Source of the DNA: Bryoerythrophyllum caledonicum
Taxonomy: Eukaryota > Streptophyta > Bryopsida > Pottiales > Pottiaceae
NCBI GenBank assembly: GCA_963971425.1
Contig: OZ020519.1
Coordinates: 7,704,028-7,768,027, forward strand
Direction of reading: 5' to 3'
DNA: 64,000 nt
A model generated the notes under the pieces. The model was not told where the DNA came from, made no database searches, and was given only the letters and a program-made list of their open reading frames with translations. The position numbers were made by a program, and so were the translations under genes. Positions 11,475 to 21,808 of this stretch are shown here, one piece after another. How positions within the stretch are numbered: position 1 is the first letter of the stretch; each line of letters starts with the position of its first letter.

Positions 11475-12302
11475 CTTACATGACTTCTACCCTATGAAGT
11501 AATGAGAACTAAGCCACTGCTTGCACTAATTTACGTCTAGCAGGGCTGCAGAAGTATATTCACTTAATATGAATAAATTTGAAATAGCTCTAGCACCCAT
11601 TCAAGAGCCGGAATAAGTGAAACACCGCAAAAGGTACCAAATTGAACTCCATGTGCCGTAAATCTACATACAATGCTGTAACCGTTCCTATTATCTACTG
11701 CAGAGGTGAATTTTAGGGCTCTGTGAATGGCCATTACAGTTGCTTTCGCTTGTAATGTCATATTCTTGTCCTCAGGCGTTGGATTATTCTGTGTAGAAAT
11801 GATGGATGCAGCACATTAATCATACAGCTAAGTACAATCATGGATGTCTTTGTTCAAAACTCACTCCCTCCTAATTCTCCCTCCATCGCTAAGTTTGAAT
11901 TGAGCCATCATCCATGTCACATATCTCTTCATCATGCACTGCATGTTTCCATCCATTAGCAATCATTTGACACCATCCATGGTTTGCGATATATTGGCTC
12001 ATACATGAAATCATGTAGGTACACATACATAGACCCTAACATTAAGGATTTTTTTTTTTTTCGTATGAAAATTTAATATTGCATCTTGTAATGTTGCATG
12101 ACATCTTTTAATCTTGCATAGCATTTTCATATCAACTAGAGTAAGTTTGATATTAGTTTAACCCCGAAAGGTGCTCGAAAATGCAATGTAAACTAGAAAT
12201 GGGAATCCACACTTCTCTTGGGAGATTGGGGAAATTAGAGGTGGAATTAGAGGTGGTAACCACGAGCATGATATCTTGAGTAGTAACCAACCTTTAAAGT
12301 GT
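11475..12302. other. Intergenic, no gene seen
   Basis: AT-rich; only short chance ORFs. Confidence 0.4.
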
Positions 12303-12306
12303 TTAA

Positions 12307-13240
12307 CCCCTAAAGGACCAAGGGTCATAAAATGGCATTTTGAAGGTTTGGTCAAGTTCCAATGGTGTCAATTTCTATCATTCTTCTTTAAATTTTTTAC
12401 TATAGAAGGGCATTACTTTAACCTTAGTGGGAGATTTTTTTTTTCTCTTGAATCCAACATTTATTGAAAAATTTATAGGGTTTTGAATTTCAAATGAGGA
12501 GAGCCGGCACGTTGGGCACCTCCAAAAACTTTTGCTAGGACACTCTATTGATTGTGAGATTTTCAATACTTGCAAGTAATATTATTTCCTTACATATTGT
12601 CAAAAAAACGTCTTGTCTTTGGTGAAAACTAGCATATTAACCCAAGTCAAACATTTTTATACATTGTCACACATTGTTGGGCAAGGTACCAAAAAAACTT
12701 CTTATTTTCCATGTAAAACTTAGAGATCTTCATATATTTGACCTTTTATTTTTTCCACAACAATATGGTGTAAACCTTCTTATTGACCATTCGGATTATC
12801 AATCTAAAACATATTAAGTCCACAAAAAATATAATTGTGAATTGGCAATTTTTGAACCTCCATTCCTTGCACAATTGTATTAAATATGCTACATCCCTTC
12901 CATACCTCTAAAATTGGTGCACAAGGAACTAACATCACGGCTATCTTGATGGTAATGAATTTAGACCTTGTGTACTACAAAAACTTGACACCAAGTGAAG
13001 TCAAAGTTTGTTGGTCTACACAACGCATGAACCATTTTGCTTGACTTCAAACACTATAATCTTTCAATCCCTGCAGTCAAAGTTTATGAAATTTTATGAG
13101 GATGTTACTTAATAAGTCTTAGTTGACATCCTAGAGTTAGATGTAGAAATAAAAGTTTTGATTTTGCTCCTTACTTATTGCCCTAGAACAAGCAGTTTTG
13201 AAGTGTTTTTGGTGTGAAAAACGCCTCGGGCCTTTAGGGG
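12307..13240 (+). mobile_element. TTAA-type element, family A, well-preserved termini
   Basis: A 934-bp element with TTAA at 12303-12306 and 13241-13244. The left end CCCCTAAAGGACCAAG and right end CGGGCCTTTAGGGG are inverted. It is the best reference copy for the family in this window. Non-coding. Confidence 0.82.
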
Positions 13241-13857
13241 TTAAACCTCTAGGTGAGGCATATTTAGGATGACAACTCTTAGGCAACATCAATCCCATGA
13301 TTGTACATTTAACTGTGATCCAATATTGACCAAAGTTTCAATTCAAGCAAAATATGCATGATAGCCTATTTAAATCCTATACATTACTAAGATTGGGGAG
13401 AGAAATCACCTAGCATAGATCAAATGTAGCAGTTTTTGAAATTTCAAGGAATGTTCAGTTGAAAGAATACAACTTTTCTCACTTGCTTGGGTGAAGTAGA
13501 GTATTAAAGAAAAAATTTGATTTCTTTGACATGCTCAATACTCTTCATTGTTCATTTTGTTCATCTTTGAATACATGGTATAACAAAACTCAATGCAAAA
13601 AAAAATCAAGAGTATTGAGCATATCAAAGATAGACTTGTCAATATAAAAAAAATCTTGTTTTTCTCTATTAGCAATTTCCAAAATTAAAATGGCCTTAAA
13701 CACCTTGAAAAAGAACAAAATGATTTTTTCCATTTCCATATTTGTCCACAATTTTTTTCAAAATCACCCTCCTTTAAAGTGATTGTTTGGACTAACTAGG
13801 TTTTAGGGTTTAGGATGGTCCGGTAACACAAAACTTGTAGCAATTCCTAAACTAACT

Positions 13858-14095
13858 AATTTTAATAGCGATGCTACAAGAAAAGTTGGGCTGCAAATAA
13901 TACACTATTAAAATTTGAAAAAAATAATGAAATTCAACCAGAATGCTAACCATCTTATAATAAGTATTTAGCCACCTTTTGAGATGATATCCACGGGTAT
14001 TACATAGGTATATCATGGGTATCATGTAGACACATGATAGATATTGCAGGATATGGCCTAGGTATCTCCACACACTATGCGCTTGAATAGCTTCA
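13858..14095 (-). repeat. Second arm of the long-range inverted repeat
   Basis: Reverse-strand counterpart of 10438-10672, with matching blocks in inverted order. It directly abuts the TTAA of the family B element at 14100. Confidence 0.75.
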
Positions 14096-14099
14096 TTAA

Positions 14100-14397
14100 C
14101 CCTTCAAGGCCGATCGACCATATATTGGTCGACTCTGGACAAAAACCTTAATAAAAAGCGCTGTAGGCCACCTCAAACAAAATAATTGACCATGACTTCG
14201 AGGTGGAGGAAGATGGGCATCTTTTGAGACCATCGCCACCGCAATCAGTGCAAGCATCAACGAGCTACAAAGATTTCCATGAAATAAGTTCGTAGAATTT
14301 TTGTTCTGAAATGTAACCTCTGTGTAGATGCCGTTCTATATGACCTAGAACACTTGTAGATCCTCATAGGCCAGAAAAGCTCATCGGCCTTAAAGGA
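14100..14397 (+). mobile_element. TTAA-type element, family B
   Basis: A 298-bp element with TTAA at 14096-14099 and 14398-14401. The ends CCCTTCAAGGCCGA and TCGGCCTTAAAGGA are inverted over 14 bases with few mismatches. Confidence 0.8.
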
Positions 14398-14583
14398 TTA
14401 ACCACTTCAAAGTGTAGGTTGAAACATTTACACTAATTCTCAGAAATTGATTCTAAGATTGCCGTCTATCCTCGAGAAGGGGGAGCAACTCCATACTACT
14501 AAACCTATGTCTAGTGGACATGGATTTAGTCGTGGAACAAACATACACTTTATTCACTCCGGCCCTCTTTAGGACATGAGTTC

Positions 14584-14706
14584 TTCTTCTCTTTTTTGTT
14601 TTTTTTGTTATTTTATTTTTTGAGTTTTTTTAGTTTTTTTAGTTTTGTTTTTTGTTTTTTTGTTTTTTTTTGGTTTTTTTGGTTTTTTTTTTGCTTCTTC
14701 TTCTTC
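14584..14706. repeat. T-rich simple sequence tract
   Basis: Runs of T interrupted by G or C. They generate low-complexity Phe-rich or Lys-rich ORFs on the two strands that are not genes. Confidence 0.85.
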
Positions 14707-15189
14707 TATGACCGCTGCACAGAAGGGGTCACGGATGAAAGACGGATGAGCAGAATCGAAAATTACCACCACAACTCGAGGAAAATACTCACCCACCAAA
14801 GCCGTACGCGTATACGTACCCGCAACCAACCGTATTCTACGAGTATCCCGCCAAGTAGGATATAGAGGCCACACTCTTCAGAGGAACTGTGCCTCGCGCT
14901 CACTTCTGTCCACGCTCTTCCTCACCATCGCTCATCTCACGCTCCGCGTTTCGACACCGGAGCCTTCCAGTAGCGCTGTTCGGATCAACTGGTTTGATGC
15001 GCTCTGCCGTTTTCAGTCGTTAACCGTTTTTGTAAAGTTTTGTTGGATTTTTCTATTGCTGGCGAGTGGTTTTTTTCCCGATGCTGTTTTTGTTTCTTAC
15101 CTTTGTTTTTTTGAGAGTTTGTTTGAGTGTTGTGCGTGTGCGAGGGAGAGATTTTCTTGTGTGAGCCTTGACCACCGTTTTTTGAAATT

Positions 15190-15350
15190 GGAGGTTTCGG
15201 TGCGTTTGGTTTTAGTTGAGGCTCTGTTTTGGTTCTGTGAGTTGGAGTCCTTGAGCACAGTTACAAAGGGACTCAAGCGCCTCTGCACAGTGCCTCCGTC
15301 ACACTAATCAAAACAGAGCCTCATCCGAAAGCAAACGCTCCGAAACCTCC
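15190..15350 (+). ncRNA. Long imperfect hairpin in the ferritin leader region, candidate small-RNA precursor
   Basis: A 41-base arm at 15190-15230 (starting GGAGGTTTCGG) pairs with 15310-15350 (ending CCGAAACCTCC) with about 36 Watson-Crick pairs. The loop is about 80 bases. It lies upstream of the ferritin ATG, probably in the 5' leader or a leader intron. The fold would suit a MIRNA precursor or an inverted duplication, but nothing here shows processing. Confidence 0.4.
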
Positions 15351-15650
15351 AGAAGCGCACCGACGATTAGAGAAAAGGCGGAGATGCATCTGCGCTGTCA
15401 GGATCGCTTACCATGTTCTTTTGATTGATCCAGTGGAGAGAGTTCGATAGTTATTTACGTTGTAGGAGATGTTTTCCCTGTTTTGCTCTGTTTTGTGTTG
15501 TTAATAATCCTTTGAGCTGTGATGGAGTTCCGGAAGCAGAGGGCGATCTCTGAAGTAGAGTGTAGATGTAGCTCTTAATGAGACGGAATAACTTGTCATG
15601 TCAGTTAATTTGTACTTCGTGTGGTTTCGCTTGGTTTGTGCAGTTTCGTC

Positions 15651-17536
15651 ATGGCGCAGGCAGCAACGGCCACAGCTCCAGGCGCTCTGCGTGCCTTCTC
15701 CTCATCTTTCACTGCTGGCAATGCCTCTTCAAAGGCGTCGTCAGTGAACGTGGTCTTCTGGACTTCGCAGCCAAGACGCTCGCTGACAGTGCGCGCTGCC
15801 GGAGGAAGTGAGAACGCTAAAGTCGGGTTCGCCAAAGCGGAGACAGGCATCTTATTTGAGCCATTTTCTGAAGTGCAAAGCGAGCTTGTCAAGGTCTCGT
15901 CTGTGCACCTCGAGTCTCTGGCTCGCCAGCGGTTCTCTTCCTCCTGCGAGGCTGCGATCAATGACCAAATCAAGTATGAAACCTACTGTGTCCTAGACCT
16001 TCCTTTGCGTCAAATTTTATTTACTTTGTAATCTTGCTTTCTGTCTCTGATGTGTTTTTTCACATAGTTTCCTTTAGGCTTTCGTTGATTTTGCTTATTT
16101 TGCAACTTGTTATGTGTTACGTGTCGATGATTGCCAAAACCTGATTCAGCGTTTTATGAATGCAGTGTGGAATACAACGTCTCATACGTCTACCACGCAT
16201 TGTACGCGTTCTTCGATCGTGACAATGTCGGCCTTCCAGGATTTGCCAAGTAAGTTGGTCCCTACGACTAACGGCCATTCCACGACATCTACTAAAGCTT
16301 TTCCATTATGCTCATGCTGAACGCTTGAGTGTGTGCCTGGATGTAGGTTTTTCCAGGAAAGCAGTTTGGAAGAACGAGAACATGCCGAGAAGCTGATGCA
16401 GTACCAGGTATGACTAAAGATAGCTGCCATCGAGTCGTTTGCTCCTTATTGAGTCTTGCTGCTTTGGCCTCGTAGTGTAGTATGGTCTTCTGTATCTACG
16501 TCACTAGTACACTGATTCAGTGATTGCTGCTGCCACAGAACAAGCGTGGAGGAAGAGTGAAATTGAGCACCATCCAGTCAACTGTCATGGAATTCGACCA
16601 TGCAGAGAAAGGAGATGCTCTTTACTGTAAGCAACTCCAGTATGTTCAAGACAGTCTTCATCTTGTGGTTACCAACAACTCTTTTGACTACGAAGTAGAT
16701 TGTAATGGACTTGCGTTAACTTGATTCTGTGTTTTTCTATGCAGCAATGGAGCTCGCTCTTGCTATGGAAAAACTCGTCAATGAGAAGCTGTTGTCGCTT
16801 CATCAGGTAAACTGCCCTCTACATTTTTTTTCTAGAATCAAATTGCTTGTTCATTTGGTTGAGATCTCAAACGCCGGAGAGTGGCGCACAGTATTTTCGT
16901 GGATGTAATTCTATCTCTATTATGGGTTTCTGAGCAGTGATTCATTTGTGTAGGTAGCTGCGGACAACAACGATCCCGAAATGTGTGATTACATCGAAGG
17001 AGAATTCTTGAATGAGCAGGTATATCTACTCTCGGTTTGGGTGATAGTTTTCTAAGCCCTGGTGATCCATGAATTCGTGTGTAAGTGTGCCTGTTTATGT
17101 TGGACTGACCTGTTTTGGCTGCTACTAAAACTGTCCCATCGCTGGAATTTTGACCAGTTCACTCGATAGTACATCATCATGGTCGAAATGTTTCAGAAAT
17201 AGGAAATCTCTAATCCTCTTGCGGACTAGTCTTGAAATTGTTTGTTTTACCGAGTTTGATCCTGAGATTTATGTTCTGCTGTTAATAGGTGGAAGCTATC
17301 AAGAAAATATCAGGATACGTCTCACAGCTGAGGAGAATTGGGAAAGGACACGGTAAGTTGGAACCTTACACCGATCATGTCTTCATTCGAGTAGACAGTT
17401 ACTAAGCATTCCATAGATGCTCATTTATTGCTACTGTCTAATTCCTCCCACTTCTTCCCATCGTTGTACTATGTGTTGATTATGTTGTCTGGACATTGCA
17501 GGTGTGTATCACTTCGATTTGCAGCTGCAAGCGTAA
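15651..17536 (+). CDS. Plastid ferritin, 8 coding exons
   Basis: Iron-storage protein; ferroxidase subunits form a 24-mer shell in the plastid stroma. Exons: 15651-15973, 16166-16249, 16347-16407, 16539-16626, 16745-16806, 16954-17019, 17289-17352 and 17502-17536; every junction keeps frame and GT-AG. The product is about 260 residues. A Ser/Ala-rich plastid transit peptide (about residues 1-48, ending near SLTVRAA) precedes the plant extension peptide ([20 protein letters not shown]). The ferritin core shows [21 protein letters not shown] and NKRGGRVKL, and ends [17 protein letters not shown]. The Glu and His residues of the ferroxidase site are visible in VEYN and EREHAE. The ATG at 15651 is chosen because it starts the transit peptide. 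A TTTGTGCAG acceptor just before it suggests a leader intron. I see no clear iron-response element. Confidence 0.96.
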
Positions 17537-17965
17537 ACCGAGTTGGAATTCACGCCCATGCGAATCATTACTACATTCTTCAGCTTCCAACATCGGTTAG
17601 AAGATTGTCGCAACCTTCCGGTTGACCTGGGAACTGAAGAGTTGGGTTTGCTGTTGGTGGTCTTCAATTTTGATAGAGGTATATAGCACATCTAAGAGCC
17701 CCATTTTGTGCGGCAGAATCGGCAGATGAGTCTTTTACCCCCAGAGCCCACTGTCGACAGGTAATATTACACTGGCATGAGACAAGTTTGACACTCACTA
17801 GATTTTCGAATGTGTCAACTGCGTCTGTTTTTTTCCAAGAGTTTGAGCAACTCTTGTCTGATACAAACTGTTTCTCGTAGGAATTGTTCCTTGTCTAGTA
17901 CAGACTGTTTCTCAAGTTCTAATATTCATGTGTATTTGAGTGGCCATTAAACTGTATTGCGAACA

Positions 17966-18669
17966 CCGAAATTCAGATTTGCACATATTGTATGTACACT
18001 TATAATAAGCAAATCACGATTTTGGAGTTACACAAATCGTGGAATAATTTTGAATACTTTGCTAGAAACATCAAGTACAATGAACTAGAATGAATATTCA
18101 CAAGTACATTACCACAAATCATGTGATATTTCATGAAAAATGGCTATCATGGTTTAAAACTTTGATTAAAATTTGTCTCTAATAAAACTCTTCATTGTCT
18201 TATAATTGGTGACTTCTTCCATTACATATAAAACTTTCGTTTTGATACGTATAAGTTTTTGAACATCCTCGTATAAGTTTTTGAACATCCTCGTATACAA
18301 TCAAGTAGACAAGTGATGAAATGAAATAAGAAAATTATGCAAGAATGTAGAGTACTTCACATGTTCCATAACCATGTAAAGCTATTAATACATTGCACTT
18401 ATAACCCTCTTCCATTAAAAGTATAAATTTTCTTGTGAAATTCTATTGATTGATAAAATAGTACATCCTTTGAAATCTATAATTTTCCACTGCTAAGACA
18501 TGGTAACTTCAATCACTACAATATACTCCATCAACTCTTGGATGTAGTACAAAATATCCCCAAAATTCAGAACATGGATAAAGTCTGATTTGTAAAGGGT
18601 AGATACTAGAAATTAGAAACTTCACTTACCTTAAAAAAAATCAGCGAACATGCCCTCAGTATTAAAGGA
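17966..18669 (+). repeat. Dispersed repeat, second copy at about 36885-37290
   Basis: Shared ordered words include AGATTTGCACA, a CTAAGACATGGTAACTTCAA-type block and an AAAATTCAGAACATGGAT-type block. The right end reads AAAGGA followed by TTAA at 18670-18673, which is also the left TTAA of the next element. It is probably another TTAA-type family; the left end is unclear. Confidence 0.5.
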
Positions 18670-18673
18670 TTAA

Positions 18674-19261
18674 CCCCTAAAGGACCAAGTGTCCACAAAT
18701 GGCAATTTGAAAGTTCAATTAGGTTCCTTTGATGCCAATTTCTAACATTCCTCTTTGAAATTTTTACTCTAGAAGGGCATTACTAAAACCTAAGTGGGAG
18801 AACAAATTTTTTCTAGATCCGACATTTGATGAAAAAGTTATAGAATTTTCAATCTCAAATAGGGAGAATAGGCACGTCGGGCACCTTCAAAAACTTTTGC
18901 TAGGACACTCTATTAAATGTGGGATTTTCAGTATTCGCAAGTAATATTATTTCCTTCCATGTTGTCAAAAAAATTCTTGTCTTCAGTGAAAATAGCATTC
19001 TAACCCAAGTCAAATACTTTCACACATTGTCAAGCCCAAGGGGGAAAAAAACTTTTTCTTGCACTTCAAACGCTATAATCTTCAAATCCGTGTAGTGGAT
19101 TGCAACAAAAAAAACTATGGTATGTTTAATTAGAAGTCCATTTTAAGATCTTATGGCTAAAAGTACAAAATTATACTGAAATACATGATTTTCATGCCTC
19201 TTTATAGTGGTGGCAGTTTTGGACTAATTTTTCCCTCTAAAATGCCTTGGTCCTTTTGGAG
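18674..19261 (+). mobile_element. TTAA-type element, family A, internally deleted
   Basis: The left end CCCCTAAAGGACCAAG follows TTAA at 18670-18673. The right end is CCTTGGTCCTTTTGGAG with a decayed flank. At 588 bp it lacks part of the middle present in the 934-bp copy. Confidence 0.7.
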
Positions 19262-19536
19262 ATAACCAATATACTGCTCCCCAATCAACTCACAAGCATT
19301 AAATTATAAATCTGCACTCCACAATTTGCAACTCCATAACAATCACAAGGTAGGATGAACCTTTACCTTGGAGATGGTGACAAACCGCGGACATAAATGA
19401 GCTTTCTCTGAATTCAATCTCTACCATAAATTACCTTTAGCCAAAACTGAATAAAAGTAGAAGGGGCTGATTTCATTGATTCCCCAATTTATTAATTTTT
19501 ATTAGGGAGACCTCATCTTTCTTCTCCCTTTTCTTA

Positions 19537-19674
19537 GGGGCGGTTTACACTATGGACCAAGAACTCGTCCCATGCACCTCTAAAATCTCTGATTGGCTCC
19601 ATCAACTCGATTGGCCAATCACAAATTTTAGAGGTGCATGGGACGAGCTCTTGGTCCGTAGTGTAAACCGCCCC
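19537..19674. mobile_element. Fold-back MITE with TTA target duplication (PIF/Harbinger-like)
   Basis: A 138-bp near-perfect inverted repeat. The left arm starts GGGGCGGTTTACACTA and the right arm ends TAGTGTAAACCGCCCC, with arms of roughly 60 bases and a short loop. TTA flanks both sides (19534-19536 and 19675-19677), the target duplication typical of PIF/Harbinger MITEs. The close arm match points to a young copy. Confidence 0.85.
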
Positions 19675-20472
19675 TTATTAAAACCCCCACTTTTTCATTC
19701 TAAATCTAAGTACAACTGCTAAGGTAGAGGCACCCAATTCCATTCGGCCACCAATTCCGATCAGTAGAGTATGCATGGCATGGTGCATGAAAATGGTAAA
19801 TGTATGAATGGTACATGAAATCGAAAACTCAAAATTTGAAAACCCCAGTTATTATCGGCATTGGATCATGAAGTGTGCGATTTTGGGTTGCTCCACCTCA
19901 ATTGAGCTCTCATTGATGGCCTTGCCTTGAAAGTCAAACATGGCTGATCGGCATTGGGTACCCTCCATGAGTTGGTTATCCATGGCATGTCTTCTCTCTT
20001 TAACTCACTGTCACTTGTTGGCATTGAGTGAAGGAGGGCACCAAATCTCACCTACTCTACAGTTTGATTATGGGCTCCGGTGGATTCTAGGCTTCTAAAT
20101 TCAATATCAATTCCAAATCTTTGAGATTAAATTTGAAAAAATATTTGTTGAGTTTCATTCCTAATTCCGCATCTTTCTACATGAATGTTTTTGACATACA
20201 ATGTCATTTGAGTCCACAACTAGCCTAAGTGATTGGAATTAGGTGCCTCTACCTTAACTAATGTTGTGATTATATTCATCCCTCCAACTCCACCAAAAAT
20301 AAGAAAACCCACAATCCAAAACTCAACCAACCCTTGGAATACAATTAGCTCCCTCTACAACATTCCATTGGAAAAATATGAAATCACTTGGGTTGAAATT
20401 ATAATTATATCGGCTATCACTAAAAAACAAATATATAATTCTTTCTTCTCTCTATATATGCACAATTCTTAA

Positions 20473-20761
20473 TCCTTTAAGGCCTAACAAGCTCACGAGG
20501 CCCGGGAGAATTTATGAGGGTAATAGCTTATGTAGGATATCACCTAAACAAATGGGTACATTTTATCACAACCCCATTTCACAAAAAACAATGTGCCTTG
20601 CCAATGCTAGCATCGATTTTGGTGGCACCGGTCTTGATAGATGCACATCTTACTCGGCCTCTAAATTTTCCTCACATCGTCCTCGGAGATGGCTTTTAGA
20701 ACTTGCTATAGAGGTTAACGTATCCAAAACGACCCAAAAATGGTCATTAGGCCTTCAAGGG
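20473..20761 (-). mobile_element. TTAA-type element, family B
   Basis: A 289-bp element with TTAA at 20469-20472 and 20762-20765. The ends TCCTTTAAGGCCTAA and TTAGGCCTTCAAGGG are inverted. It lies in reverse orientation relative to the other two family B copies. Confidence 0.78.
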
Positions 20762-20828
20762 TTAACTTGTCGCTTGCCAGGGGGGGTTTACCTTAGCTCC
20801 CTTCACAACACCATCTGGGCTATTCTAA

Positions 20829-21411
20829 GAGCATCTCTTCCCCTGATGCCAACCCAACCACGCCAAGCCAGGTGACATCTATGTGGAGTGGGCGTAGTCG
20901 GGAGCGTGCCGGAAATTTCATGCACCGACATCAAAGACAAACGAAAAGTCGGAAATCAAGTTTAGGCAGAAGCTACCATCAAGTGTTGCACGACTCGGTC
21001 GCAGAGGGTCAGGGTGAGCTTCTCGTGCCGCCACTAAGTAATTTGCAATTTACAAAAAAACATTTTTTTGAGAGGGGGGGAAGCTGCAACCACTCCCACG
21101 TTGCCATGTGGCCCCACAAGAGCAAGGGAAAATGGAGAACATCCGGCAAAATCACGATTTTTGGCATCACGTACAGAGCGGAACAAGAGGTCGACAGAGC
21201 AAGTCCCTAGGGAGGTGGTTGCCGTGGGTAGAGTTTTCTAAAAATCAATGGTATCGGCCTCGCCGAACTTGGCATGGTCTGCCCGGTCCCTTTGTGTTCA
21301 CCCGTTTCTTGCAGTAAAGGTCCTCTTTACTTGTGTCAAAAAAAAATTAAAAATAAAATCAATGGTATTGCAGTTAATCTGCCGGTGCCGCGTGCCCCAG
21401 TGGAGATGCTC
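20829..21411. mobile_element. MITE with GAGCATCTC ends and TAA target duplication
   Basis: The left end is GAGCATCTCTTCCCCTG and the right end CCCCAGTGGAGATGCTC, inverted. TAA flanks both sides (20826-20828 and 21412-21414). It is 583 bp and GC-richer than its surroundings, with no transposase. The termini match the element inside the hAT copy at 29767-30156. Confidence 0.75.
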
Positions 21412-21417
21412 TAACAG

Positions 21418-21560
21418 ATGTAAAAGGAGGCTGATTGGACACGGCTGTAGGTACAAGCACCTATTTCCGGGCCAAACAAAGAGAGAAATAGAAAGGGAGC
21501 TGACTGTACACGGCTGTAGGCACAATCGCCTATTTCCGTGGCAAACAAAGAGAGAACAAA
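21418..21560. repeat. Tandem duplication, about 70-bp unit x 2
   Basis: Two direct copies of a block containing ACACGGCTGTAGG, CCTATTTCCG and CAAACAAAGAGAGA. It lies about 250 bp upstream of the RCC1 gene start. Confidence 0.85.
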
Positions 21561-21808
21561 GAAGGGACAGTTGTGTCGGTAAACCGTTGTCGGTACAGAC
21601 AGAAGCTAATACTTTTATATAAAAAAATGTCGTAGCTTGACGCCCACGCGCACTTGTCCTTAATTTACCACCAAGCCAAACCTTAGGGTTTCATCATTCA
21701 ACAATCCTGTAAGAAATCCATGAAAATCAGTCTCTCCGACTGGTTTTAGGGTTCGAATGGACGATTGTAGTAGTCTAGATTGGTGGTTGATTAGGGTTTG
21801 AAGACTTC

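Noticed and set aside
14596-14874. Phe-rich membrane-like ORF and its Lys-rich antisense
   Set aside because: Produced by a low-complexity T tract with no recognisable domain.
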